Assembly (NCBI RefSeq): GCF_000003815.2
Contig: NC_049991.1
Coordinates: 10,065,298-10,129,297, forward strand
DNA: 64,000 bases
Source of the DNA: Branchiostoma floridae
Taxonomy: Eukaryota; Chordata; Leptocardii; Amphioxiformes; Branchiostomatidae
Reading direction: 5' to 3'
The first letter of the stretch is position 1, and the number at the start of each line of letters is the position of its first letter. Positions 1-14,673 of the stretch are shown here, one piece after another. The notes under the pieces were generated by a model. The model made no database searches and was not told where the DNA came from. It was given only the letters and a program-made list of their open reading frames with translations. Both the position numbers and the translations under genes were made by a program.

Positions 1-176
1 TTTCATCCATTAGACCACATGAAGTCCCTTGTGCATTTAGCCTACGGGCATGAGCATGCAACAAAGATTATTATTAGTATTAATATTGTAACTGTAGAAC
101 TGTAGATGCCTTGGGTGACCGTTATCACTCAGAGAACGTTCAGTAGGTAATGTACTGTATATTGGTTTTTGACTAA

Positions 177-279
177 ATTTATATCCTTCCAACAGGGTAA
201 TGTCATCATCCGGTTTTCTCACAGTTCTCCGAATTGGACCCCAAATATGGTATTTATCTGGCAACCATCCCTTATATGG
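177..279 (-). promoter_or_regulatory. Candidate leftward promoter: CArG pair plus TATA box
   Basis: Two perfect CArG boxes, CC(A/T)6GG, lie at 241-250 (CCAAATATGG) and 270-279 (CCTTATATGG), start to start 29 bp. Read leftward they are followed after 57 nt by a TATA-like TATAAAT (complement of 177-183). The same 29-bp CArG pair sits where promoters are expected for the two actin genes of this window. I infer a promoter for a minus-strand gene whose body lies left of base 1, possibly another actin. No clear splice donor is visible between this site and the window edge, so the gene itself is not shown. Confidence 0.5.
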
Positions 280-1230
280 TTATGGTCAGCCCTTTCCTCA
301 ATACTTCGTGTTATTTTCTGTCCTCTCTATTCATGTGTATTGACGGTCGCGACCTACAGAACGTTGACACCAAACAACCAATCAGGTAAGCCGTTACTTG
401 TATCTGACCAAATTAGGTACGAATACAAGACTCGGAGAGTCCGTTTGTGTTATGAAGTAATGTGTGCGTTAAGTCATTTGCATAATGACCTCTTCCAGTC
501 AACCGATGCTTGTGACTCATCTTTAAAATGACGGTAACTCTAGATTACGGTAGATCTAACATTAGTGAGGTAAGATACTTCATGAAGATCACGACTGACG
601 AAAATGCAAAGAACATACATTTTTAGGTGCTTCATTTCGACTAAACTGGCAGACGAGTGTGGAGTCAACAAAACTACATACAACTCGCACAGATTACGTT
701 AAATCCTCTTTTCACATGGTTGTGATTCTTAAAATCGAGATACCATCATGTCTCCATATTTGGAACATGACAGTGATATGACCTTTGACCTTTAACAGGT
801 GCGCCGAGGAGTCTGCATGTATATCTAAGTTCTTCGGTAAATACATTTGTTGCGCTTTTTCCAAACGAGCATTATAACAGGTATATGCCATTCCATCCAT
901 TCTCCAGTATCGTTTGTAGGATAGACGAGTATTATTGTGGTGACTGTTTTGTTATTGTTGCCATTACATTGAACCATGTATCTGCGTACAACTGTCGACG
1001 AACAAATTTCAGGCATTCAGACATTCTTATCTTTACGTCTCCGACATTGCTATTGATAGAAAACAAGTCGAAGTGTAATTCTTTGTACTTGTAATTGTAA
1101 CTGAATGTCTTCGATTACGAATAGCGACCACTTGTCAGTGCACCGTTTGGCAACAGGTTGTCAACAGGTGGCTGTAGGTATGAGTGGTCCATCCTTAGAG
1201 TGGGTTTTGTTGGGATGGGGGTAGGGGTTA
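280..1230. other. Gene-free stretch, nothing recognised
   Basis: Only short chance reading frames are present. I see no splice-consistent coding pattern and no repeat with clear ends. Confidence 0.5.
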
Positions 1231-1403
1231 GTCTCTACCAGACTCCGGATCGCTGGAAAATCGTAGAAATGGAACAAATAGAAAGGAATATAACCGGCCA
1301 GGGAACAGCTCGCGATCCTAGATCATAGATTCCTCTGGCCGGCTTACTCCTCTATTTGTTCCATTTCTACGATTTTTCCAGCGATCCGGAGTCTGGTAGA
1401 GAC
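1231..1403. mobile_element. Palindromic MITE, TA target duplication
   Basis: The two ends are inverted copies of each other over about 55 bp, beginning GTCTCTACCAGACTCCGGAT, and the similarity continues weakly towards the centre, so the whole 173 bp can fold on itself. A TA dinucleotide flanks each end (1229-1230 and 1404-1405), as expected for Tc1/mariner-type insertion. A related element with the same terminal motif lies at 25065-25188, and a weaker relative at 25374-25538. There is no coding capacity. Confidence 0.8.
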
Positions 1404-1569
1404 TAGGTAGGGGTGAGGTTTGTTTGGCTTGTATAGTCCTTTGCCGGACAAACTTATGACCTCATCATACCGTTCACGATAGTCATATAGGGGTGTACGC
1501 AAGGAATATCATCTGCTATTTACGATGCACATGACGAGTTCTTTTGTCTACACAAGAATCTTCCAATGT

Positions 1570-2531
1570 NNNNNNNNNNNNNNNNNNNNNNNNNNNNNNN
1601 NNNNNNNNNNNNNNNNNNNNNNNNNNNNNNNNNNNNNNNNNNNNNNNNNNNNNNNNNNNNNNNNNNNNNNNNNNNNNNNNNNNNNNNNNNNNNNNNNNNN
1701 NNNNNNNNNNNNNNNNNNNNNNNNNNNNNNNNNNNNNNNNNNNNNNNNNNNNNNNNNNNNNNNNNNNNNNNNNNNNNNNNNNNNNNNNNNNNNNNNNNNN
1801 NNNNNNNNNNNNNNNNNNNNNNNNNNNNNNNNNNNNNNNNNNNNNNNNNNNNNNNNNNNNNNNNNNNNNNNNNNNNNNNNNNNNNNNNNNNNNNNNNNNN
1901 NNNNNNNNNNNNNNNNNNNNNNNNNNNNNNNNNNNNNNNNNNNNNNNNNNNNNNNNNNNNNNNNNNNNNNNNNNNNNNNNNNNNNNNNNNNNNNNNNNNN
2001 NNNNNNNNNNNNNNNNNNNNNNNNNNNNNNNNNNNNNNNNNNNNNNNNNNNNNNNNNNNNNNNNNNNNNNNNNNNNNNNNNNNNNNNNNNNNNNNNNNNN
2101 NNNNNNNNNNNNNNNNNNNNNNNNNNNNNNNNNNNNNNNNNNNNNNNNNNNNNNNNNNNNNNNNNNNNNNNNNNNNNNNNNNNNNNNNNNNNNNNNNNNN
2201 NNNNNNNNNNNNNNNNNNNNNNNNNNNNNNNNNNNNNNNNNNNNNNNNNNNNNNNNNNNNNNNNNNNNNNNNNNNNNNNNNNNNNNNNNNNNNNNNNNNN
2301 NNNNNNNNNNNNNNNNNNNNNNNNNNNNNNNNNNNNNNNNNNNNNNNNNNNNNNNNNNNNNNNNNNNNNNNNNNNNNNNNNNNNNNNNNNNNNNNNNNNN
2401 NNNNNNNNNNNNNNNNNNNNNNNNNNNNNNNNNNNNNNNNNNNNNNNNNNNNNNNNNNNNNNNNNNNNNNNNNNNNNNNNNNNNNNNNNNNNNNNNNNNN
2501 NNNNNNNNNNNNNNNNNNNNNNNNNNNNNNN
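1570..2531. other. Assembly gap (962 N)
   Basis: Run of undetermined bases. Reading frames that cross it are meaningless. Confidence 1.
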
Positions 2532-2684
2532 TTTTTTTGCAGCTGACATGGCAGAGGTGGCATAGAAAACTAGAGTTCCACGAACACATACCTTTGCCAA
2601 ATAAACCAGGTTTGTTATGTAGAATGATGTCTGTAGACAAATGCGTTACTCATTTCATTTTCTTCATAAGTATATGCTTGGAGT

Positions 2685-3302
2685 TGGTTTATAAAATTTC
2701 GGCATTGATTATGCAAATTAGATCCCAAGTTACAATTAATTGATATCAAATTGTATCAAGCATAACTTAAGCTATCAGCATACCAAAAATCATGATGATC
2801 CTTTGATCCATTCTTGACTTATTCTCTTTCAAATTCTTTAAATACACCTCTTACTCTCTTCCCTCTTTCTCAGTTACATACGTGACAACTTTGATGAAAG
2901 TACTATAATGGAATGCAGTGGATTTATAAACTTTTCCTCATCAATTATGCAAATTAGCTGTTAATTTGCATAATAAGTATCACATTATATAAGTCTTCAC
3001 TTAGGCTATCTACATGCCAAAAATCATGACGATCCGTCAACACGTTCACATTTTCTCATTAATTATGCAAATGAGAGCATCATTTGCATGATAAATATCT
3101 ATCGACATTTCTCTCCTTCCCAGCTACATATGTGACAAGTTTGAAAGTCCTATCATGGAATGCAGTGGATTTATAAATTTTCCTCATTAATTATGCAAAT
3201 TAGCTGTTGATTTGCATAATTAGTATACCATTATATAAGTCATCACTCATTCTATCTACATACCAAAAATCATGACGATCCGTCACCACGTTGTAGAGTT
3301 AC
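2685..3302. repeat. AT-rich tandem repeat, three diverged units
   Basis: A unit of about 235-245 bp recurs at about 2690, 2923 and 3168. Shared landmarks are ATTATGCAAATTAG, followed about 80 bp later by CCAAAAATCATGAYGATCC. The second and third copies are preceded by the shared GGAATGCAGTGGATTTATAAA. Many octamer-like ATGCAAAT strings result, which is a property of the repeat and not evidence for POU-factor sites. Confidence 0.7.
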
Positions 3303-3304
3303 TC

Positions 3305-3585
3305 TCGTCCAAAGTTTGAAAGGAAACCGGCGCCTGCAGTTCTAAAAAAGCCGCTAGGGGGCCCAAACTCACAGCACTTACTCTCTGCCTCGAGGGCTAT
3401 CTACCACTTAAAATTCATGATCACAGCATGTCCAGAACAGGAGATATCAAAAATTGAGTTTCTGCTGCAGTACCTTAGCAAGCCGCTAGGGGGCCCATTA
3501 TCGAACTTGACCTTCGTTTTCCCGACCCCTACCCACCTACCAAATATTATCGGGATTCATCCAAGACTTCTTGAGTTATGCTGTT
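3305..3585. repeat. Dispersed repeat, CCGCTAGGGGGCCC family
   Basis: Contains two copies of CCGCTAGGGGGCCC (near 3350 and 3482) around a block with ATCATGATCACAGCATG-like and CTGCAGTACCTTAG sequences, then CCTACCAAATATTATCGGGATTCAT. The same order of blocks recurs at about 18180-18540, where it is split by a MITE, so this is an interspersed repeat of unknown class. No terminal inverted repeat is evident. Confidence 0.65.
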
Positions 3586-3587
3586 AA

Positions 3588-3622
3588 CACACACACAGAC
3601 ACACACACAGACACACAGACTC
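3588..3622. repeat. CA-rich microsatellite
   Basis: ACACAC/ACAGAC simple repeat that directly follows the dispersed repeat, possibly its tail. Confidence 0.8.
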
Positions 3623-3644
3623 ACAAGCCCAAAACATAACCTTA

Positions 3645-5310
3645 GCCATTCTGGCAAAGGTAACAATGCTATTGTGAACGTACAAATCAACACCGTCTAT
3701 GGCACGGAATACGTCAGCTATATGTTTTTATATTTTCTTTCTTGTGCAGAAAACATTTCCAAAGCACTAAGAAAAACACAATTGAATAATAGTTTCTCAT
3801 TATAAACACTATCTACGCACAAGTTCACATACCTGTTGCTAAATGCTACAAAAACACGGGTAAAACACCAGTTCCTAAATACTAGAAAAACAGTCATATT
3901 GGAGGTGAAGATATCCATAGGGTAGGTGCATATAACGTACCAGTTTCTAAATACTAGAAAAACAGTCATATTGAAGGTGAAGATACCCCTTGGCCAGGTG
4001 CATACACCAAAATATGCATTATTCTAATGAATACCTTATTTGCATAATCAATAAAGACATGACATAGTTCTTTTGTGGTCAATTCATAATAGAGGCTTCA
4101 TATTGGAGATATATAGGTTGCTTGAGGACAGGTGAATACAATGAAATATATCTCATGTCGAGACTCAGGTACATGCAATAAAGGGAATACAAGGGACCCA
4201 ACCCTCCTTGTCTGAAACAAGTTCAACTATCTTATTGCCATGTACTTACGTTGATATTAATACTATGGATTGAGTTATGTATCAAACTCGTGTACTTATA
4301 TCATTCTGAAACTGCTTTGTGTGATTTATACCAATCAACTTCTAAAATATCATGTAAACCCGTTTTTTTGGGGGGGGGGGCGGAATCGCTAAAGGGGGGC
4401 GAGGTAGGGGGGCGAGATCACTAACCGGGGAGGGCGAGATCCCTAGNNNNNNNNNNNNNNNNNNNNNNNNNNNNNNNNNNNNNNNNNNNNNNNNNNNNNN
4501 NNNNNNNNNNNNNNNNNNNNNNNNNNNNNNNNNNNNNNNNNNNNNNGCCCCCCCAGGGGCGAAATCACTAGCGATCTCGCCCCCCCGGGGCGAAATCACT
4601 AGCGATCTCGCCCTCCCCGGCTAGTGATCTCGCCCCCCTACCTCGCCCCCCTTTAGCGATTTCGCCCCCCCCAAAAAAACGGGTTTACATGACATTTTAG
4701 AAGTTGATTGGTATAAATCACAAAATGCAGTTTCAGAATGATATAAGTACACGAGTTTGATACATAACTCCATTCATAGTCTCAATATTAAGTTAATTAC
4801 ATGGTAATAAGATAGTTGAACTTGTTTCAGACAAGGAGGGTTGGGTCCCTTGTATTCCCATTATTGTATATACCTGAGTCTTGACGTAAGATGTATTTCA
4901 TTGTATTCACCTGTCCTCAAGCAACCTATATATCTCCAATATGAAGTCTCTACCATGAAGTGACCACAAAAGAACTATGTAATGTCTTTATTGATTATGC
5001 AAATATTAGGTATTAATTAGAATAACGCACATTTAGGAACTGATGCATTTACCCGTGTTTCTTAAGACTGGTACTTTACCAGTGTTTGTGTAGCATTTAG
5101 CAACAGCTATATCAACTTGCGCGTAGATAGTGTTTATAATGAGAAACTATTATTCACGTGTGTTTTTGTTAGTGCTTTGGAAATGTTTCCAGCACAAGAA
5201 AGAAAACACTGTGACAAATTGAAAACATATAGCTGACGTATTCCGTACCATAGACGGTGTTGATTTATACGTTCGCAGTAGCACTGTTTTTATGCCACCT
5301 CAGCTGCAAA
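3645..5310. repeat. Large foldback element with C/G-rich core
   Basis: The left arm (about 3645-4440) and right arm (about 4560-5310) are inverted copies. For example, the ATACGTCAGCTATATG block near 3709 is mirrored near 5230, and the AGACAAGGAGGGTTGGGTCC block near 4831 has its complement near 4200. The arms converge on a core of repeated GCGATCTCGCCCCCC and its complement, interrupted by a 100-N gap (4447-4546). The left arm carries an extra 72-bp tandem duplication (units at about 3869 and 3941) that the right arm lacks. No transposase is visible. It could be a foldback DNA transposon or a very large MITE. Confidence 0.75.
4447..4546. other. Assembly gap (100 N) at hairpin centre
   Basis: A run of exactly 100 N, probably of unknown true size, at the turn of the foldback. 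This is where a long C/G-rich hairpin would defeat sequencing. Confidence 1.
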
Positions 5311-5496
5311 AATTGTCTTTTTCATTTCAATGTTATGTTTGCACCGAACAATATAGTACCGACTTTCGAGGTATGACATCTTACGGCACGGTAATAAGGT
5401 GCCATATAGGTACCAGGTAACACACCATATACGTTACTCCCCAGGTGCAGTATAGTACCAGGTAGCGCACCTATAATATGTAGTATCCAGCTGCTC

Positions 5497-5590
5497 TTGG
5501 GGGGGGGGCGAAAACGCTAAAGGGGGGCGAAAACGCTAGTGATCTCGCCCCCCGGGGGGGCGAGATCGCCGGGGGGCGAGATCGCTGTCA
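5497..5590. repeat. Second copy of GCGATCTCGCCCCC core motif
   Basis: Tandem and inverted copies of GGGGGGCGAAAACGCTA and CTAGTGATCTCGCCCCCC, matching the core of the foldback just to the left. It appears to be a separate remnant of the same element. Confidence 0.6.
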
Positions 5591-6161
5591 CACCGGCTCG
5601 TTTTTAATAGGAAACGTCGTCTTGCAGGTAAGATACCATGGCAACGACGGGTCTGACGATAACGGAAATGATACAGTTCAAGTGAGCAGACTTCATTTAC
5701 TGACATATCAGTCCAATACAATGTTCTTGTCCATCCCTGTTGAATTCCCACTGCGGTTGAAGACCTGGTGGGTTTACGCCGCGAAGGACAAGGATAATCG
5801 CCAGGTGGCGCCCGTGATGTATGTAGTACCCACCAAACGGTGAAATTGAATCATCGGGAAGGCCGTGTGGAACATCACTGAAATGTTAACCATGGGACTT
5901 CCTCACTGCATATCACACAGAATCAATATGTATTCCTAATAGCATGACCGGTGAACCACCCCGTTGTTATCATACACCGTTAAACGTAGTTTACTCCTAG
6001 TCCCATCCCATGCATTGCCTCTTCCTCAGTACCTCCTGATTCATGGCACACGTTAGTAAACACACACTTTTCAAAACATTTGCACAGGGCTATCGACACC
6101 ATCGATCAGTCTTCACTGTTGGTACCTGATAGGTAACCTGTAGCCTGGTTCCTGTACATGA

Positions 6162-6171
6162 CCATATAAGG
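6162..6171 (+). promoter_or_regulatory. CArG box CCATATAAGG
   Basis: Perfect match to the SRF consensus CC(A/T)6GG, continuing ACATG. It shares a 14-15 base core with the sites at 6677 and 14664. Function is inferred from the motif alone. Confidence 0.4.
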
Positions 6172-6676
6172 ACATGACCACACGCGCATGTCCTCCGTGA
6201 TATAGTGATCAATGAAAACTGCTATCGTCTGAGAGAATATTAAACATGGCTTCCGTGCAGTTCATGCCTTCATATAATTATCAATATCATAGATTTACAA
6301 CAGGATAGCGGTGTATACTTGTGGGAAATTGTTTTTCAGCAATATCTGACTGGGTACCAAGTTTATTATGAACTTTTATGTAATACATCAGTATCAAGAG
6401 ATCGGACTCATCAGCATCATACATATTGCCTGTTATATTTCACTGAGTATTTGAAATATAGCTATACTCATATCAGCGATCCTTGCTTGCTCTAGTCTTG
6501 ACCTCTAATGGTTAGCAGCAGTATATGAAAATGTCTTGTACAATGATATATATCAGTAATAAGTTCTCAGGCTGTCTTCAAGTGTTTTCTTGAATTCCTT
6601 GATATAAAATAATCCTATGCAGCGGGGCAACTTTGAAGTACGTCAATGTTTACCACCGACAGTGTGTTGAAAAACA

Positions 6677-6686
6677 CCATATAAGG
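6677..6686 (+). promoter_or_regulatory. CArG box CCATATAAGG
   Basis: Perfect SRF consensus followed by GCATG, in the same extended form as at 6162 and 14664. Function is inferred from the motif alone. Confidence 0.4.
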
Positions 6687-6940
6687 GCATGAAGTTCGTT
6701 CCTCTGATATTGTTCCCTCTGGGCAATGACGTCGGTGATGTTAACCTTGAATGACCTTGGGAATTTTTTCTATTGAAGCGTCGGTGAAAATCTATATTAT
6801 GATTTCGCTGGTGCACATTGCATTTAGTTAGAATATAGAAGATGAACAGCATTTTGTAGTAGAATGTAGATTATACAACAAGGGGAGAGCTGAACTTTAT
6901 AGGCTGACAGATCGAACGTTTCCCTATTTTATATACCTAA

Positions 6941-7494
6941 GGCCACAGCAAGTAAATTTTATGGATGACATCAGCGCGCTCATTAATTTTCGCCTGATTT
7001 CAGAAAAAAAAACAAGAATTTTTTTCTTCTGCAGGGATGGTCGACATGACAATCAAGTACCAAAATGAGCAAATACATTGTGTTGTAGCCTAATAATTGT
7101 ACTTGTAGAAGTGACACTTGCGAGGTACCCAGGACTGTAGTTGTAGAAATGGAACTTATTGGATAGTTGTAAAAGTGACACCAATATGGAAGCTATGAGT
7201 GTGGTTACCAACTATGTTGGTGATGCCAGTCTACCACATTGGTGTCACCTTTACCACACCAGTACATGTCTTAAATAGATCTTTCCTCTACTACAGGAAT
7301 GAATGCCTTGTTGGCTCTGATACCATGTTTTGTCCCTTTAATTCTTTTTACATCAGTCATCACAACTTTATGGTGCCTGTTTTTTAAAATGTAGCCATCT
7401 TGTTTTTTTCACCCATCTTGTTTTTTTTTCGCCCTATCGCACTATTTTTGCAGTCTGCAGAGGATGTCATCCATAAAATTTACTTGCTGTGGCC
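6941..7494. mobile_element. PIF/Harbinger-like MITE with TAA target duplication
   Basis: Terminal inverted repeats of at least 32 bp beginning GGCCACAGCAAGTAAATTTT face each other at 6941 and 7494. Each is flanked by TAA (6938-6940 and 7495-7497). A 3-bp TWA duplication and ends starting with GG are typical of PIF/Harbinger. The 554-bp interior has runs of A and T near both ends and no transposase frame, so it is non-autonomous. Confidence 0.75.
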
Positions 7495-7497
7495 TAA

Positions 7498-8986
7498 GTA
7501 ACAAATTCATATATTCATAATGAATTTAGACAAACCTGTGATCGTAAAACTATTCTTTTGTTGTGACCTGTACTTGACCCAGTGAGTATACATGTACAAT
7601 AAGGGCTTTCCTATAGATTTTGACAAGGACAAGTCTTCAAGTAACCTGGGTTACGTACCAACCTCCACCAGCAGTAACCGTAGAGCCAAGCTAGGCATAC
7701 CTAGGCTAAAATTGAAGCAATCTAAGGGCAGATGTTGCCACTTGATTTCTACTGTCAAATTTTGCATGGCCTTCCTTGTGCGCCGATATATCTAAGTTTT
7801 CGCTCTACCTTGTTTTTGTGTAAATGACCCTCATCAAGTTTGTACACACCCCTAAACGATCGTTGCCTCTCCAAACAGTAACGAGTTTCAATAGTTTGTT
7901 CGAGGTTGTTTTTTGTGTGTAATATGGTGACGCTCAGAGGTTTTATGATGTGTTCATTCTTGAATTACATTATTGACGGATACTATGTGATCATTGGCGC
8001 ATTTCAGGTAATATTGAGTTTATCTCGTGTCTTTGCAAATAAAGAATCTGCATCTCTATCTTGCGATTAAATACGGAAAATAAACATCACAACAGCGCAG
8101 TGATTCCTTGCATATTCCAGGTTTATTCTCTCAGACCAAACGTGGACTCTCTCGATAGAAATGAGCACAAAGAAAAGAGAGGGAGAGAATCAAGTTGACA
8201 GGGAAGAGCGAGACTTTGTACACCAGTAAGAATAGATTAGGAAGACAGTTCGTAACTCAGAAAATACCACTTTGCTTCGCCACGCTTTTCTTGGCCCTTA
8301 AAATCAACTTGGGTATAAAATCAACACGTATGAACAATTGAATATCTTTTACATTGTTTCCTTCTAGCTTGCAACATGATGGTGTTTTTTGGAAATGTAA
8401 CCGAAGTAGCCAAAAATGATACAAAAAAAAACATCTCAAATATATATAAAAACGACAATCTCTAGTGGTTTTCACTATAGCCATTGGGTTCTAACATCAA
8501 CAAACATACTGTCTTACATGACAGCGTACTTCTAAACCCTAATGGTCCCTCTCCAACATAGCAAAAATATGATACAATCAGGGTAGTGGTCGTGTGCTCG
8601 CAAATTTCAGTACACAAAAAACAACAACTCTACACCTAACGCCTTGCAATTGCCATAGTAATTCTCTTATGATCTTCTACACGTCATTTTTATCGTTATT
8701 ATTAGTAGGTTGACTATCAAAGCAGGTAACAATTGCATAATCTTCCTAATCGCTACATAGTACTGAAATCATCATACATTCAGAAATGATAAAAGTGCAG
8801 CGTAAACTTGGTCAAACAATAGAGCAAGGTCGATCGTGATTCGTCGATAGAGTACAAAAATACTTATGTCTTTCTGCTACAAAAGATACTACAAAAGACA
8901 GAACGTATTAACCACAGGCCGTTCAGCCAGAGCTAAGAAAATCTCAATCAGTTTACAGTAGACGCAACAAGACTTGATGTGTATGT
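7498..8986. other. Actin 3' flank, possible 3' UTR
   Basis: No coding exon is seen. A leftward AATAAA (complement of 8122-8127) is the nearest polyadenylation signal I find for the actin gene that ends at 8987. It would give a 3' UTR of about 860 bp. Confidence 0.35.
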
Positions 8987-11773
<2,787 letters not shown>

Positions 11774-11789
11774 TTACTTCAGAGGAAAC

Positions 11790-13415
11790 CTGCAGGACGA
11801 TATATGTAAGGCACGTGTAAGTGGACAGTGAATATAATGATCCCGTGCGGCCGCAATTAGGTTTTGCCGTTGGCGGGAAGCCATATACTGCTTGACGAAG
11901 TTGTGTGCCAAGTTTGTCAACCATAAATCAGATAAATACACCTACATGTACAGATAAGGATAGATCTTCAAATCTTTATCCATACTGAGTCGTGAGGTAA
12001 AACTAACTCTCTCTCTCTCTCTCGAAATGTCGCAAACGGGCAAATCATCGGATATACGAATGCGATATTCTCTGGATATTCCTGCATGCAGAGGAATTAG
12101 CAACTTTGTTCTTTAACTGAGTCGTGCATTGATTTATAATACTATCGAAGCACCGTACATACAGCTTGGACCGTAGGCAATGAAATAGGGCTGTTAAGTA
12201 CTCCATTAAAACTGGAATTTTCCCTCTTGCAAACATTGCTTCCCCTCAACAAGCTTAGTACTGTAGCACTACTACATTTAACTAATTTCCATTGCCTATA
12301 TTTTTTTCAACCTTTTTTTATTTGAAGAGGTGCACGCCGTGACAGGAAGGTAGATATAACCTGCTACACCACTAGAGATCAGACGACGGATAATCTAAGT
12401 AGTTTGTCATGCCCACAGGTAGAGCTAACACGTAGGCCATTCAAGCAATAAATGTGAAAAATGTATCTGTCACAGAACGCCGGTAGACAGATAAATTGAC
12501 GATAGGCGGTACCAAAAAATCGTTAACATGGCGCGTTGAAAGCTGGGCGGACGTGACGGGCATGAAAACGCTTCCAGCATCCTTAATCCGACACGGTTTT
12601 CAAGAAAACGTTGATTAGAATATCTTGAACTCTCTCTGACTACTCCAACCCCTTTCCCACAGAGCATGTATTAGTCGCCACCCCTACATCTCTTGGAGTA
12701 GCACATTCCTGTATTTTACTCTATGATACCCCCAGGTTAATATTTCCTGCACTTTATAGCTAAAGTGATTACCGGTGGGATACAGGGAGCACCTACAGGC
12801 GGGTCGGATCGTCATGGTGCAGTAACTAGGCTTGCGGAACTTTAAACAAATTATGTTCGCTGAAGAGCTCTCAGTGTGAGTTCTCTGTTGCGCATTTCAC
12901 CAGCGATGTCAACATTAAGTTAATGGATGCTGAGTCGAATTTCATTTTCATTTCACTGCTTTTAGCCTAGCTGGTTATGCATAGGTCAAACCGGGACAGC
13001 TTTCGGGAACAAAAAATATAATATAAAAGACAAAACGCAAAATGATATACAAAACGTGAAAAGGAGAGTCGTAGGCATGATTTGTTTATCTCTAGGTATA
13101 CATTTTTATTTTTTGTTTCCTAAAACATCCCGGTCGGGTCCCGATTTGGAAATGCGATCCCGCGTTTTGTAGGATTCAGGTATCAAAAGAGCTCCTACTA
13201 TTCCTTTTTTTTATATTATCGCAGGAAGGAACACATAGAAAGAAATACATGTCATATGTATTTACTGTTCACTGGTCGTCGTAGTCTAGCTTCTCATTTC
13301 GTACCTAATCCGTTAGTAATCGGAACCACGAATTTTGCTCAAGTTCAAACGTGTATACGTTTTTTCAACCTCCACCCTACGACTAGCCTGACTAGTTCGC
13401 GCTTTTAGCAGCTAG
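11790..13415. other. Probable 5' UTR intron of actin A, left part
   Basis: Begins after a likely leftward splice acceptor (pyrimidine-rich stretch ending CTGCAG, exon from 11789), 40 bp upstream of the actin start codon. It holds a CT dinucleotide run at about 12003-12023. I see nothing else. Confidence 0.4.
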
Positions 13416-13640
13416 AGACTGTGTAACGATGGCTACGGCCTGCGACTGTCGTGTCAGTACAATCATCTGAAATGGGCTACATTTCACTGTGTAACGCAGG
13501 CTACCCTGCAAATTTCGTGACAGTAAAATCATCTGAAATGGGCTACATTTTATTGTGTAATATTTAACACAGGCTACTTAGCGACTGTCGTGTCAGTAAA
13601 ATCATCTGAAATGTGCTACGGTACATTTTATTGAGTGCAG
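13416..13640. repeat. Minisatellite of about 75 bp, three units
   Basis: Three consecutive diverged units share GACTGTCGTGTCAGTA, then AATCATCTGAAATGGGCTAC, then a CATTTTATTGTGTAA-like segment. They lie within the presumed 5' UTR intron of actin A. Confidence 0.7.
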
Positions 13641-14663
13641 CCATGGTGCTGAAAGTAGTGAATCGATACCGCGGTACAGACGGGAGGTCAGGTCTGTCGT
13701 TACCGCACTTGGTGGTCGATTTTCATTACTGACTGTCCACATGATTTATGTGTCACTCGGTGGAGCATTATACCCACCACAATATTGCAAATACTCATTA
13801 TCTATCAAGTACTAGTATTTGCGAAGCCAGCTCAGGACATAGTTCTACTTGTTGTACTATGATCTGTATAAATTGTGCTTGGGAAATTCTTTTATGAAGT
13901 TTTATATATTATGCCATATTTTGTCAATTACCCACTTAGTTTTCATATAGATAGATATAAAGGTATTCATAAAAAATGTGAGAGATGTTATTCTAAAAAA
14001 TGTGACGTCCTGAAGATCACAGCCACTGTGTTCTCTACCCCCACCCCCCAACCCAAGTCAATATGTAATATTAGTAAGTCCAATTGTGACCAATAGGGAA
14101 ACGTTCATAACATTGCAGCTGCATGCAAGTCTCTTATATACAACTTACAAGGCTAAGTGATGGTGAACTGTGCAATAGATCCCTAACGTTAACGATTTCA
14201 ATAAATCAAGATAAAAAGGTTTGGAAAAACTGGCAGCCTTTTCTACTTTGATGACTCAAACCCAGGGGTGTTTAAGGTGGGTAATATGAGTATATGGCGT
14301 TACAAAATGTTGGACAAACAGACCCGTTCCGTTAGCTAACGGCGAGGCTGCAAGAAAAACAGGATGCAGATTCAGATTCAACTATCGTCTGGAGAGTACT
14401 CAAATATCAGAGGCGCTGAAATCATACGTCATGCCGAGTGTGTGTAATGCTATTTTGTAACGGTCGTTTTGTCTAACGGTGCCTTGTTGTTTTGGTGCTG
14501 GCGTTTTTTTAACGCACAATATCTGTCAAAGGGAATACATACTTAAGAAACAATTCATTTTCCCGCTCTTTCACAGAACGACAGAGCGCCATAGGTCGCT
14601 GGCTCACGGTACCACATAACTATTCAGCACCCGTTCACCTTACGCCCTGGCCCTGCGATATTG

Positions 14664-14673
14664 CCATATAAGG
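14664..14673 (-). promoter_or_regulatory. Intronic CArG box (CCTTATATGG leftward)
   Basis: Perfect CArG box inside the inferred first intron of actin A, with the same extended form (followed by ACATGG on the + strand) as the sites at 6162 and 6677. Vertebrate beta-actin also has an SRF-dependent enhancer in its first intron, so an intronic role is plausible but not shown. Confidence 0.4.

Larger units (their letters stand above)
5600..6940. other. Gene-free stretch with two CArG boxes
   Basis: No coding exon is supported. Perfect CArG boxes CCATATAAGG lie at 6162-6171 and 6677-6686, followed by ACATG and GCATG. They are part of the excess of this decamer around the actin genes. Confidence 0.45.

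Noticed and set aside
1516-2743. Very long open frames across 1570-2531
   Set aside because: They consist almost entirely of N and carry no information. The same applies to frames across 35779-36331 and 38590-39372.
2700-3240. Cluster of ATGCAAAT octamers as a POU-factor enhancer
   Set aside because: The octamers are part of a tandemly repeated unit and are multiplied with it, so clustering is not independent evidence.
3588-3805. Possible CRISPR-like or phage-like repeats
   Set aside because: The repeats are dinucleotide or transposon-derived, spacers are not unique and regular, and the genome is clearly eukaryotic.
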